A stretch of DNA of 64,000 bases from Streptomyces lincolnensis (GCF_001685355.1 NZ_CP016438.1:3658001-3722000); one strand, 5' to 3'; numbered from the stretch's first letter, positions 25,065 to 35,599 are shown. Notes: generated by a model from the letters alone, not told the origin. Translations and numbers: made by a program.

Positions 25065-27801
25065 GGTGCGTCCGGCCGTGGCCCCCTGGGTCCGTACCCG
25101 GTTGCGTGCCGCGCCCGGTGCCGCCGGTGCGCTCGCGCTGCTGGTGGCGCTGACCGCGTGTCTGGCCGCGGTGTTCCCGCGGGCCGTCGACCACTACGAG
25201 GACGCCGGCCTGCGCCATGCCGTCGACCGGGCCAACCCGGCCCGGACGAGCGTCCAGTTGTACGCCCCGCAGCCCGACCTGCTGCTGCCGCAGCACCTGC
25301 GCGAGGACGCCGTACGCCCCGAGACCCTGGCCCGCCAGTACGCCAAGGTCCTCGCCGCCGTCCCCGGCCCGCTCGGCGTCGACCGCGGCCAGTCGACGTA
25401 CGGCGCCCGCACCACCGACCACCCGGAGACGACCGACCCCTGGCTGCCCCGGCCCTACGGCCTGCCCGCACGGGTGTCCCTCGTCGCCCAGCAGGGCCTG
25501 GCCGACCACGCCCGCGTCCGCGCCGGGCGCCTCCCGCGCACCACCGGCGAGGTGACGGCCACGACGCCCGAGGTGGAGGCCGCGGTGACGGCCGAGACCG
25601 CCAGGAGCCTGCGAATCAAGGCGGGTTCGGTGATCCACGTACCCGGTGTGGACCGCGAGCCGCTCGCCGTCCGCGTCACCGGCATCGTCGCTCCGCGCGA
25701 CCCGTCCGGCGCGTTCTGGTCGACCCAGCCCCTGCTGCGCGCGCCCGCCCTGGTCCCGCTGCCCGGCGCGGATCCCCCCAAGTACTGGCTCGGCACCCTG
25801 CTCCTGGCCCCCGAGGCGGCCCCCGCCCTGCTGAGCACGGCCGGAATCCCCGAGCGGTACTGGCAGTTGGCGCCCGCCGCCGGCAGCCTCCACGCCCACG
25901 AGACACCGCGCCTGAAGTCCGCGGTCGCCTCCCTGGAGGCCGGCCCGGGCCTGCGGAACGTCCGCACGACGGCCGAGAGCCTGATGCAGGCGAACACCGA
26001 ACTCGACGACGTGTTCACCTCCTACGACCGGCTGCGCACCGGCATCGCCCCTCTGATCGCGGTCGCCGCGTCCGGCGCCGGCACGGTCGCCGCCGTCGTC
26101 CTGCTGATGGCGGGCGGCCTCGCCGCCGACCGGCGCCGCTCCGAACTCGCCCTGCTGCGCGCCCGCGGCGCCTCCCTGCGCGGTCTGACCGCCCGCCTGG
26201 TCGCCGAGACGGCGGTGGTGGCGCTGCCCGCGGGCGCGCTCGGCCTCGCGGCCGCCCTGCTCGCGGTCCCCGCGCCCCGCACCGGGTACGCGCTCGCCGC
26301 GGCCGCCGCCGTCACGGCCGTCGCCTGCCTGGCCCTGCCCCTGCGTGCGGCGGCTGCCCACCGGGCCGTCCGCGTCCACACCGACCGCGCGGACCTCACC
26401 TCCACGCGGCCGTCCCGGCGCCGTACGATCGCCGAGCTCACCCTGCTGGTCCTGGCGGCCGGTGCCGTCGAAACCCTGCGCAGGCGCGGCACCTCGGGGT
26501 CCGCCGGTGACCAACTGGTGTCCCTCGCACCGGCGTTGGTCGCGGTGGTCGCGGCGCTGGCCCTGGTCCGCCTGCACCCGCTCCCGCTGCGCGCCCTGGC
26601 CCGTCCCGCCGGCCGTCTGCGGGGTGTGGTCGGCCACCTCTCGCTCGCGCGCGCGGGCCGTACGTCCGTCTCGGCGGTGCTGCCCCTGCTGGCGCTGCTG
26701 ACCGCCCTGACCACCGCGGCCTTCGGCGGCTCGGTCCTCGCGGGAGTCGGCGAGGCCCGCGACCGGGCGGCCCTGCTCACCGTCGGCGCCGACGCCCGGA
26801 TCGAGGCCGCCGACACGCTGCCGGCCACGCTCCCCGACCGGATCCGCCGCTCCCCCGGCGTGCACGACCTGGTGAGGGTGAGCATCGACCACATGGCGCG
26901 ACCGCAGGACGGCCCGTCCTCGGTCCCGCTGGTGGGCGCGGACCTCGGCACCTATGCGGGACTGGCTGCGCGGACCGGGTTCGGGCCGTTCCCCGAGAGG
27001 AAGCTGAAGGCGACGGCACGGGCGGACGGCGGCAGCGACTCCGACGCGCTGCCCGCGCTGGCCTCGCCGGCCACCGCCCGGACGTACGGCACCCGCCCCT
27101 TCCTCGTCCGCCTGGGCGACGGCAACACGGTCACCGTGCGGATCGTCCTCGTGCGGAAACAGACCCCGGCGGTGTCCGGCAGCCAGTTCCTGGTCGTGGA
27201 CCGCGCCGGGCTGAGCGCCCGCGCGGCCCGTCCGACGGCCCTGCTCCTGACGGGCGACCGGCTGAACGCGGCCGATCTGCGCCGGGCGACGGGCGCCGCC
27301 GCGACCGTGCAGCTGCGGTCCGAGGAACGCGACGGGTACGTCGACTCGCCCCTCCAGTCCGGCGCCGAACGCGTCTACACCGCCGCGGTCGCCGCCGGCG
27401 CCGGCTACGCCGTCCTGGCCCTCCTCCTCGCCCTGCTGCGCACCGCGCCCGAACGCGTCGCCCTCCTCGCCCGCCTGCGCACGATGGGCCTCACCCGCGC
27501 CCAGGGCCGCCGCCTCCTCGTCCTGGAGTCCCTGCCCCAGGCCGCCCTCGCCGCGACCGGCGGCCTCCTCACCGGCTGGGCCACCATCCACCTGCTCGCC
27601 CCCGGCATCGACCTCACCACGATCGCCCTGGCCGCCCCCCAGGGCTCCGCGGGCCGTACCTCGCTCCGGACGGACCCGCTCTCCCTGACCGCCCCGGCAG
27701 CCACGGTCCTCCTGCTGACCGTGGGAGTCGCCGCGGCACAGGCGTGGTGGTCGGGCCGCCGGGGTTCGGTACGGGAGCTGAGAGCGGGGGACAGCCGATG
27801 A
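25057..27801 (+). CDS. Second FtsX-type ABC transporter permease
   Basis: This 914-residue protein has the same overall plan as its upstream neighbour: an N-terminal helix (20-45), an external domain, and helices at about 330-520 including SELALLRARGASLRGLTARLVAET. A second external domain and C-terminal helices with ARLRTMGLTRAQGRRLLVLESL follow. The two permeases presumably form a heterodimer with the ATPase gene 37 bases downstream. GTG 25057 lies inside the end of the previous gene behind CAGGGGG. The substrate is unknown; peptide, lipid or signal export is typical of the family. Confidence 0.85.
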   Translation: MSEVRPAVAPWVRTRLRAAPGAAGALALLVALTACLAAVFPRAVDHYEDAGLRHAVDRANPARTSVQLYAPQPDLLLPQHLREDAVRPETLARQYAKVLAAVPGPLGVDRGQSTYGARTTDHPETTDPWLPRPYGLPARVSLVAQQGLADHARVRAGRLPRTTGEVTATTPEVEAAVTAETARSLRIKAGSVIHVPGVDREPLAVRVTGIVAPRDPSGAFWSTQPLLRAPALVPLPGADPPKYWLGTLLLAPEAAPALLSTAGIPERYWQLAPAAGSLHAHETPRLKSAVASLEAGPGLRNVRTTAESLMQANTELDDVFTSYDRLRTGIAPLIAVAASGAGTVAAVVLLMAGGLAADRRRSELALLRARGASLRGLTARLVAETAVVALPAGALGLAAALLAVPAPRTGYALAAAAAVTAVACLALPLRAAAAHRAVRVHTDRADLTSTRPSRRRTIAELTLLVLAAGAVETLRRRGTSGSAGDQLVSLAPALVAVVAALALVRLHPLPLRALARPAGRLRGVVGHLSLARAGRTSVSAVLPLLALLTALTTAAFGGSVLAGVGEARDRAALLTVGADARIEAADTLPATLPDRIRRSPGVHDLVRVSIDHMARPQDGPSSVPLVGADLGTYAGLAARTGFGPFPERKLKATARADGGSDSDALPALASPATARTYGTRPFLVRLGDGNTVTVRIVLVRKQTPAVSGSQFLVVDRAGLSARAARPTALLLTGDRLNAADLRRATGAAATVQLRSEERDGYVDSPLQSGAERVYTAAVAAGAGYAVLALLLALLRTAPERVALLARLRTMGLTRAQGRRLLVLESLPQAALAATGGLLTGWATIHLLAPGIDLTTIALAAPQGSAGRTSLRTDPLSLTAPAATVLLLTVGVAAAQAWWSGRRGSVRELRAGDSR

Positions 27802-27838
27802 CCGCCGCCACCGCCGGGCACCAGTCCAGGAGACGCGC

Positions 27839-28804
27839 ATGACGACCCAGCCCACCCTCACCGACCTGGCCGACAGGGCGAAGGCCGCCCGCGACACCCC
27901 CGGCTACGGCCACGACGCCCTCATCACCTGCGACCGTCTGGTGCGCATCTTCACCACGGACGGCATCGAGGTCCAGGCCCTCCAGGGGCTGGACCTCCTG
28001 GTCCGCGAGGGTGAGCTCATGGCCCTCGTGGGCGCGTCGGGCAGCGGCAAATCCACCCTCATGAACATCCTCGCCGGTCTCGACACCCCCACCGCAGGCG
28101 CGGCCCGCGTCGCCGGCCGCGATCTGCTGACGATGACCGCCAAGGACCGGCTGGCCTACCGCAGGGAGGTCGTCGGCTTCGTCTGGCAGCAGACCTCCCG
28201 CAACCTCCTGCCCTACCTCACGGCCGCCCAGAACACCGCCCTGCCGATGCAGCTCGCCGGCGGCCTGCGCACCGGCAGGACCCACCGCGCCCGCACCTCA
28301 CGCGTCCTGGAACTCCTCGACCTGCTGAAGGTCGCCGACTGCCGGGACCGCCGCCCGCACCAGATGTCCGGCGGCCAGCAGCAACGCGTCGCCATCGCCG
28401 TGGCCCTCGCCAACAACCCGTCGGTGCTGCTCGCCGACGAACCCACCGGCGAACTCGACTCCCACACCGCGGAACAGGTCTTCGCCGCGTTCCGCAGCGC
28501 GAACGAGCAGCTGGGCACGACCATCGTCATCGTCACCCACGACCAGGCGGTCGCCGACGAGGTCCGCCGCACGGTCGCCATCCGCGACGGCCGTACCTCC
28601 ACGGAGGTCCTGCGCCGCAGCGAGGTCGACGCGGCCACCGGCCACGAGACGGTGGTGGCCCGGGAGTACGCCATGCTCGACCGCGCCGGCCGCCTCCAGC
28701 TCCCCGCCGACTACACCCGGGCCCTCGGCATGCGCGACCGGGTGGCGCTGGAACTGGAACCGGACCACATCGGCGTCTGGCCGGACGACAGCGAGCCGCG
28801 CTGA
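27839..28804 (+). CDS. MacB/LolD-type ABC ATPase with AbrB-like C-terminal extension
   Basis: This 321-residue cytoplasmic ATPase drives the two upstream permeases. Walker A is GASGSGKS (65-72), Q-loop VWQQTS, signature SGGQ (177-180), Walker B LLADEP (197-202) and H-loop His234. The LolD-type features (MALVGASGSGKSTLMNILAG, GELDSHT) fit FtsX-permease partners. After residue 270 comes an extra 50-residue tail. There, AMLDRAGRLQLPADYTRALG plus DRVALELEPDHIGV has the swapped-hairpin pattern of AbrB/SpoVT DNA-binding domains. Whether the tail binds DNA, dimerises the ATPase, or is coincidental cannot be told from sequence. Confidence 0.9.
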   Translation: MTTQPTLTDLADRAKAARDTPGYGHDALITCDRLVRIFTTDGIEVQALQGLDLLVREGELMALVGASGSGKSTLMNILAGLDTPTAGAARVAGRDLLTMTAKDRLAYRREVVGFVWQQTSRNLLPYLTAAQNTALPMQLAGGLRTGRTHRARTSRVLELLDLLKVADCRDRRPHQMSGGQQQRVAIAVALANNPSVLLADEPTGELDSHTAEQVFAAFRSANEQLGTTIVIVTHDQAVADEVRRTVAIRDGRTSTEVLRRSEVDAATGHETVVAREYAMLDRAGRLQLPADYTRALGMRDRVALELEPDHIGVWPDDSEPR

Positions 28805-28835
28805 CCCGTCCGCCGCCCGGCGGCCGTCGTGACCG

Positions 28836-29504
28836 TCAGCGCACGCTGACGTCCAACGCGCCGAGTCCCGCACGTCGTACGGCGATCGACCCGTACGGCG
28901 TGCGCAGCCGCAGCCACGCACCCGACGAGAGCAACGCCGGCTGCCCGCCGGGGCGCAGGAATCCCAGCGACTGGGCCGCGTGCACGGCCCGCACCGGCAA
29001 GGGGGTGTCACCGACGGTCCGGGACCAGATCTCCCGCCCGATCCGGTCGAGTTCGGCGCGCGTACGCGTCTCGGGCGCCAACTCCGCCGTGCGGGAGCGG
29101 AATTCGGCGATCCCCGCGCCGACCATCGCCCGCAGGGCGTCCGGCGCCGGCAGTCCGGGCACGGGCTGCCACCCGCCCCGCGGCGGAAGCACACCCGCCC
29201 ACGGCGGACCGGTCACCGCCTGAGGCACCACGGCCGTGGCGGCCGACTCGTCGACGGACTCCAGCAGTTCACCGGCGGACACGGTCACGTCCAGCGTGAC
29301 GTCGAGCCCGTCCTCGTACGGCTTCGCGAGGCGCACCGCGCGGATCGCCAGCACCTCGAAGGACGGCGGCCGCCCGAAGACGGCGAGTGCAGTGCCGGCG
29401 CCCTGGAGGCGCACCGCGGCCGAACGGTCGTAGTGGAGCAGCCGGGAGAGGAAGGCCGCGAGGTCCGCCGCCTCCCCCTCGTCGGCGAGGTGGACGACCG
29501 TCAT
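28836..29504 (-). CDS. Conserved actinobacterial protein of unknown function
   Basis: A 222-residue soluble protein starting MTVVHLADEGEAADLAAFLSRLLHYDRSAAVRLQ. It has no signal peptide, membrane helix or recognisable catalytic motif. The pattern of alternating strands (TALAVFGRPPSFEVLAIRAVRL, DVTLDVTVSAGELLESVD) and C-terminal helices suggests an alpha/beta fold. ATG 29504 overlaps the TGA of the upstream thioesterase gene, so the two are co-translated behind ettA in the same direction. Upstream in-frame sequence belongs to the thioesterase and was excluded. Confidence 0.75.
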   Translation of the reverse strand: MTVVHLADEGEAADLAAFLSRLLHYDRSAAVRLQGAGTALAVFGRPPSFEVLAIRAVRLAKPYEDGLDVTLDVTVSAGELLESVDESAATAVVPQAVTGPPWAGVLPPRGGWQPVPGLPAPDALRAMVGAGIAEFRSRTAELAPETRTRAELDRIGREIWSRTVGDTPLPVRAVHAAQSLGFLRPGGQPALLSSGAWLRLRTPYGSIAVRRAGLGALDVSVR

Positions 29505-29914
29505 GCGGCGACGGCCTCCTCCTCGTCGTCGTCCCGGTACTCCTCCAGGAAGTCCCGCTCCTCGGAGGTGATCCGGCGCGGGCACTGGGCCTCGAAGTCG
29601 AACGGCACTATCACCGTCGAGGCCCGTACGTAGATGTCGTCGCCGTCCTTCACCTCGTAGGAGAGGGTGAAGGACGCCGCTCGAATCTGCGTGACCCACA
29701 GCTCGATGTCCACGGGCCGGTGCCGGTGGACGAGCTGCCGCTTGTAGTCGATCTCATGGCGCGCCACCACCGACCCCTGCTGGAAATCCTTGTCCGGGCG
29801 GAACAGGAAGTCGATACGGGCTTCTTCCAGATAACGGAGGAACACCACGTTGTTGACGTGGCCGTACGCGTCCATGTCCGCCCAGCGCAGCGGGCAGCGG
29901 TAGATGTGGCGCAA
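29501..29914 (-). CDS. 4HBT-type acyl-CoA thioesterase
   Basis: This 137-residue hotdog-fold thioesterase resembles 4-hydroxybenzoyl-CoA thioesterases. The signature is RWADMDAYGHVNNVVFLRYLEEARIDF, where the aspartate of DAYGHVNN is the usual catalytic residue. An acidic tail (EEYRDDDEEEAV) ends the protein. It lies seven bases downstream of ettA and overlaps the next gene by four bases, forming a three-gene transcription unit. The acyl substrate is not predictable. Confidence 0.88.
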   Translation of the reverse strand: MRHIYRCPLRWADMDAYGHVNNVVFLRYLEEARIDFLFRPDKDFQQGSVVARHEIDYKRQLVHRHRPVDIELWVTQIRAASFTLSYEVKDGDDIYVRASTVIVPFDFEAQCPRRITSEERDFLEEYRDDDEEEAVAA

Positions 29915-29920
29915 GATCGA

Positions 29921-31585
<1,665 letters not shown>

Positions 31586-31716
31586 GAGAAACCGTCCGGC
31601 AGCTTGAAATCAGGCGTGGGCAGATACACCCCATCTTGCCTGAGGTCCACCCTCGGGTGGTAACCCGTTTGGTCGGGGGGCTGTGACCTGGGGGTTCGCC
31701 GGTGGCGCGATTGTCA

Positions 31717-31734
31717 CCCTGACATTCGTCAGGG
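31717..31734. promoter_or_regulatory. Operator-like inverted repeat between ettA and the secreted hydrolase
   Basis: CCCTGAC (31717-31723) and GTCAGGG (31728-31734) form a perfect inverted repeat around ATTC, inside the 250-base divergent region. It overlaps a possible TTGTCA -35 box at 31711-31716 for the rightward gene. The protein that would bind it is not known. Confidence 0.4.
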
Positions 31735-31835
31735 ACCGTCGGCGCCGTGTGCTGCCTAGGGTTCGAGTCGTCTTCCGGGCCCCGGCCGCGCCGCGGGGCC
31801 CGCGCTCCGTACCGCTCACCGCGAAAGGAACGGCC

Positions 31836-31883
31836 ATGCGCAGACTCGACTCGACCTCGCTGCCCAAGGAGCACCACCGTTGA
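31836..31883 (+). CDS. Putative 15-codon leader ORF overlapping the hydrolase start
   Basis: ATG 31836 has a good site (GAAAGGA, about six bases upstream) and encodes MRRLDSTSLPKEHHR before TGA at 31881-31883. Its stop overlaps the TTG start of the following gene (TTGA), and the AAGGAG inside its codons for PKE is the ribosome site of that gene. The arrangement suggests translational coupling. I see no attenuator hairpin. Confidence 0.45.
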   Translation: MRRLDSTSLPKEHHR

Positions 31884-33058
31884 AGCGCCGCCTGCTCGCC
31901 ACCGTCGCCTCACTGCTCCTGGTCTGCGGCGCGGCCGGGACGGCCGTCGCCGACGCCCCGTCCGTGCGGCCCGAGGCGGCCACCGCCGCGGCCGTGCAGG
32001 TGCCGCCCGGCGTCACGGCCGGGGTCGCCGTCTTCGACCGGGAGGCCGGGACCTTCACCGAGGAGCTCAACACGAGCACCCAGTTCCGGTCCGCCTCCAT
32101 CGTCAAACTGCTGATGGCGCTGGACTACCTGTGGAACCGGGGCCCCGACTACGTCGTGCCGCCCGGTGACCGGGCCTGGCTGGAGCCGATGCTGCGCAGC
32201 AGCAAGGACTCCCCGGCCGACGACTACTGGTCGGACCACGGCGGGTCGGCGATCATCACCCGCATGGCCGGCGTCAACCGTCTCAACCTGAAGGACACGG
32301 CACCGCCGCCCGCCGGCTACGAGGGCTTCTGGGGCTACACGGCGATCTCCGCCCGGGACACCGTGAGCATCTATCGCTATCTGCTGGACAAGGCGCCCGC
32401 CCCCGTGCGCGACTTCGTGATGGGTAACCTGCGCCAGTCCACGCGCTGCGCCTCGGACAGCTTCGACCAGCACTTCGGCATCGCCGGGGCGTTCCAGAAG
32501 CCGTGGGCGGTCAAGCAGGGCTGGTCGGGAGGATCCTCGTTCGAGGACGGCACGTGCACCCCGGAGGGTGGGACGCCCACCGTCGCCTCGCGTACGGCGG
32601 CCTCGGCCCCCGCAGTGACCCCGGCCGCCGCCGCGGACGTGAACCTGACCCGGCCCGCGCTGCACAGCACGGGGACCGTGGGTCCCAACGACCGGAACAT
32701 CGTGGCCGTCTACACCCTGCACGCGGCCGGCACGTCGTACGGCAAGGCGTACACGGACATCGGGCGGGTAACCCGCTCCCTGAACGTCCCGGGCGCGGCC
32801 CGGCCGGCGGGATGGTGGTACGGCACCTGGAGCGACCATGTGAACGTCCGCCGCAACCCGAACACCGCGGACGATCCGATGACCCAGCTCCCGGCGGGCG
32901 TCGAGGTGCTGGTGGGCTGCCAGAAGAAGGGGCAGCAGGTCTCGGTGCCGCCGTACACCAACGACTGGTGGGCCTATCTGCCCCAGTACGGCGGCTGGAT
33001 CACCAACATCTACATCAGCTCGCCCGGCAACAAGATGCCGGACGTGAAGGACTGCTGA
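31880..33058 (+). CDS. Secreted serine hydrolase (beta-lactamase/PBP-like) with C-terminal SH3-like region
   Basis: A Sec signal peptide (MKRRLLATVASLLLVCGAAGTAVADA) leads a 392-residue exported protein. The first part (about 45-225) resembles class A beta-lactamase/DD-peptidase-like proteins: SASIVKLLMALDYLW gives the SxxK motif, and AVKQGWSGG may stand for the KTG strand. The second part (about 290-392) has YGTWSDHVNVRRNPNTADDPMTQLPAGVEVLVGCQKKGQQV, a bacterial SH3-like wall-binding pattern. A cell-wall-associated role is likely; a full catalytic triad cannot be confirmed by eye. The TTG start is set by the signal peptide and AAGGAG nine bases upstream. Confidence 0.75.
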   Translation: MKRRLLATVASLLLVCGAAGTAVADAPSVRPEAATAAAVQVPPGVTAGVAVFDREAGTFTEELNTSTQFRSASIVKLLMALDYLWNRGPDYVVPPGDRAWLEPMLRSSKDSPADDYWSDHGGSAIITRMAGVNRLNLKDTAPPPAGYEGFWGYTAISARDTVSIYRYLLDKAPAPVRDFVMGNLRQSTRCASDSFDQHFGIAGAFQKPWAVKQGWSGGSSFEDGTCTPEGGTPTVASRTAASAPAVTPAAAADVNLTRPALHSTGTVGPNDRNIVAVYTLHAAGTSYGKAYTDIGRVTRSLNVPGAARPAGWWYGTWSDHVNVRRNPNTADDPMTQLPAGVEVLVGCQKKGQQVSVPPYTNDWWAYLPQYGGWITNIYISSPGNKMPDVKDC

Positions 33059-33076
33059 GCGGCGTGCTCCGTCGCC

Positions 33077-34621
33077 TCACCGCTGGTATGCGGCGAGGTG
33101 GCGGAGCACCTCCTCGACATGCGGCCGCACCCGTTCGGGGACGCCGCCCTCCTCGATGACCGTGCGGTCGCTGGTGCGGTAGCCGGCCGCGATCAGCGCG
33201 GGGAGTTCCTTGGCGGGCATCTTGGCCTGCTTGAACTGCTGGTCGAGCCAGCACACGTACAGACTCATGGTGTGGATCGCGTCCGGAGGCGACCGGTAGT
33301 CCTTGTCGCCGTCGCCGTCGCCGTCCTGCGCCCAGGCGCGGAAGACCCCCGGCGTCCACATGGCGATGCCGTACTCCTCGTCCTTCGGACGGGACGCGTT
33401 CACGTCGAAGTCGCTCTCCGTCTTGATCATGGCGGCGAGCAGTGCGGGCGTGACCTCCGCGTCGGTGCAGCGCCGGGCGGCACTGACGATGATCGGACGC
33501 AACGCCTTCGGCACGTCGGAGTTCTCCGGGATCTCCCCGGCGGCCGGACTGGTCGAGTCGGTGACGACGGCGGACGAGCCCCGCTTCTGGCCCGCACCGC
33601 GGCCATCGTCGTCGTCGCCTCCGAGCAGCGCGGCCCCGGCGACGGCGGCGGCCGTGACGGCGACGAGTGCCGTCGCGGCGAGGGGCAGCAGTCGGCGTCG
33701 GCGGGGCGTGTCGGAGAGTGCCGCGACCCGGGCCGCGAGGCTCGGTGCGGTGTGGCGCAGGCGGGCCGCGTGGTCCGGTGCCAGACAGTCCGCGACGAGC
33801 CGGCGCCAGCCGTCGTCGAGTCCGGCGTCGAGACGCAGCGGTGCGGTGCCGCGGGCGTAGGCCTGGGCGGCGAGCGAGCGGGCGCGGGCGGTGGCGCCGG
33901 GGAACGGGTGGAGGCCCCCGGTGAGCACCTGGTGGGCGAGGACGCCGAAGGCCCAGATGTCGGCGGTCGGCCGCACCACCGTTCCGTCGGCTCCGGTGCG
34001 CTGGGACCACCACTCGGGCGGCAGGTGGTCGAGCGTGCCGAGCGGCGGTACGAGGGCGTGGGTGCCGTCGAGTTCGGTGGCGAGACCGAAGTCGGCGAGC
34101 CAGACCTCGCCGTCCGCGCCGAGCAGGACGTTGGCGGGTTTGAGGTCGCCGTGGACCCAGCCGGCGTCGTGCATGTGGGCCAGCCCGACGGAGACGCCGC
34201 GCAGGATCCGCTCGGCGTCCGGGACCGGGTGTCCGGTCGCGGCGGAGTCCAGCACCTGGCGCAGGCTGGCCTCGGCGCGGTCCATGACGAGCGCGATCGC
34301 TCCGTCCAGGGCGGGCAGGTCCGGTGCGTCGACGGTGCACACGGCGTGGGTCCGGACGAGGTGGGGGTGGTCCGCCTCGGTACTGAACCGCACCTCGCGC
34401 GCGACCAGTTCGCCGAGCGCGGCACGCTGGCCGGGTGCCAGGGCACCGGTCGGCAGCACCTTCACGGCCGCCGTCGTGCCGTCGGCGACCGCCCGTGCCT
34501 CGTACACGGTGCCCCAGCCGCCCGAGCCGATGACCGCGCCGAGCTCCCAGTCCTCGATGCGGAAACCCACGGGCAGGCGCGGCGTCGCGAGGGCGCCCTC
34601 CTCGGCGCCGGACCGGGTCAC
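33077..34621 (-). CDS. Receptor-type Ser/Thr kinase with extracellular lytic-transglycosylase-like domain
   Basis: This 514-residue protein has three parts. The kinase domain (25-300) carries GSGGWGTVYEA, catalytic K54, HGDLKPANVLL with catalytic D159 (HGD instead of HRD) and DFG 177-179. A single membrane helix lies at 310-333. After a Gly/Asp-rich stalk the external domain (385-510) reads TPALLAAMIKTESDFDVNAS (E402 at the position of the catalytic glutamate of SLT enzymes), EEYGIAMWTPGVFRAW and DGDGDGDKDYRSPPDAIHTMSLYVCWL, the pattern of Streptomyces SLT-type transglycosylases. Such a protein could bind or cut peptidoglycan outside and signal inside. GTG 34621 overlaps the stop of the FHA-like gene upstream. 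Confidence 0.85.
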   Translation of the reverse strand: MTRSGAEEGALATPRLPVGFRIEDWELGAVIGSGGWGTVYEARAVADGTTAAVKVLPTGALAPGQRAALGELVAREVRFSTEADHPHLVRTHAVCTVDAPDLPALDGAIALVMDRAEASLRQVLDSAATGHPVPDAERILRGVSVGLAHMHDAGWVHGDLKPANVLLGADGEVWLADFGLATELDGTHALVPPLGTLDHLPPEWWSQRTGADGTVVRPTADIWAFGVLAHQVLTGGLHPFPGATARARSLAAQAYARGTAPLRLDAGLDDGWRRLVADCLAPDHAARLRHTAPSLAARVAALSDTPRRRRLLPLAATALVAVTAAAVAGAALLGGDDDDGRGAGQKRGSSAVVTDSTSPAAGEIPENSDVPKALRPIIVSAARRCTDAEVTPALLAAMIKTESDFDVNASRPKDEEYGIAMWTPGVFRAWAQDGDGDGDKDYRSPPDAIHTMSLYVCWLDQQFKQAKMPAKELPALIAAGYRTSDRTVIEEGGVPERVRPHVEEVLRHLAAYQR

Positions 34622-35409
34622 GCGCGGATCTCCTGGGCGAGGGGCCGTCTGCGGGTCGGCAGCAGGGCGAGATGCTCCTCCCGCACCAGGCCGAAGCGCA
34701 GGGCGAAGGAGGCCAGCCCGGCGCGCTTGGCACCGGTGCGGCCGCCGCCCTCCGTTCCGGGCTCGTCACCGAGGTCCAGGCGCAGTTTCGTGAAGGCCAG
34801 GTAGTCGATGTGGTAGTTCACGGCGGAGCGGGTCAGATCACGGCAGCTCTCCAGCGGACGCAGCCGCTCCACGATGTCCCCGACGCCCGGCAGCGCGCTC
34901 TCCGAGGGGTCGCGCAGCCGCGGCTCGCACAGCGCCACCAGCACCAGGAAGTACTTGGCCGTCGCGTCGAGCGCGTAGGGGTGCACGGTCTGCTCGCCGG
35001 CGCCGGGTGCGGACCGCTCGTCCAGGTAGGCGTGCTGCGGGGCGAACACCTTGAACTCGGCGGTCCCGCTCAGCGCGGGCAGCACGACCCGGGAGAACTC
35101 GAAGGGCACCGGCGCCCCGAGCCGCCCGGGCGCGACGGTGAGGTACTCGCCGGCGCCTTCCAGGTTCTCGACCACGTACGCCGCGTCCCGGCTGAAGTTG
35201 GACAGCCGCCAGTAGTCCTCGGCCGCCTCCAGCCGACCCGCGCGCCGGGAGATCCCGGGGTCGGGCAGGACGATGGAGACTCCTCCGCCGGGCAGTCCGC
35301 GGCCGAAGTCGGCCACGTCGCCGGGTCCCATGTGCAGCAGCTGGGGCCTGCCCGCGCCGACGGCCTCCGGCCGTGCCAGCCCGGGCGGCTGGACGATGAT
35401 CGTTTCCAT
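34618..35409 (-). CDS. FHA-like regulatory partner of the receptor kinase
   Basis: A 263-residue soluble protein. Residues 1-125 carry an FHA-like beta-sandwich pattern: VSIVLPDPGISRRAGRLEA, then RLSNFSRDAAYVVENLEG (Ser-Asn and Asn positions) and EYLTVAPGRLGAPVPFEFSRVVLP. The C-terminal half is helical, and SAVNYHIDYLAFTKLRLDLG could be a helix-turn-helix. It overlaps the kinase start (GTGA), so the two are co-expressed and it is the probable kinase substrate or adaptor. Upstream, 190 bases separate it from the cold-shock-like gene. Confidence 0.65.
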   Translation of the reverse strand: METIIVQPPGLARPEAVGAGRPQLLHMGPGDVADFGRGLPGGGVSIVLPDPGISRRAGRLEAAEDYWRLSNFSRDAAYVVENLEGAGEYLTVAPGRLGAPVPFEFSRVVLPALSGTAEFKVFAPQHAYLDERSAPGAGEQTVHPYALDATAKYFLVLVALCEPRLRDPSESALPGVGDIVERLRPLESCRDLTRSAVNYHIDYLAFTKLRLDLGDEPGTEGGGRTGAKRAGLASFALRFGLVREEHLALLPTRRRPLAQEIRA

Positions 35410-35599
35410 GCCGGCTCTCCCCCGATGTGATCGCCAGGATTCTAAGGGTGGCCGCGATGGCCACCCGTCCGGAGTGATGCGTGGCCGGGTGCCGCGGTTC
35501 CCTGCGGCGGCGGATGGTCGGTCCGCCCGGTCGACACGACACCGCGAGCATCACGGGTCACGGCATTCACCGCAACCCTCTACGGCGCGATGCCCACCG

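Noticed and set aside
24877..27897. A 1006-codon open frame on the minus strand, and similar long antisense frames at 1090-2499, 10733-13234, 13555-15564 and 17856-20114
   Set aside because: They are opposite well-supported genes with known domains, are rich in Arg, Gly and Ala, and lack ribosome sites; a normal effect of high G+C codon bias.
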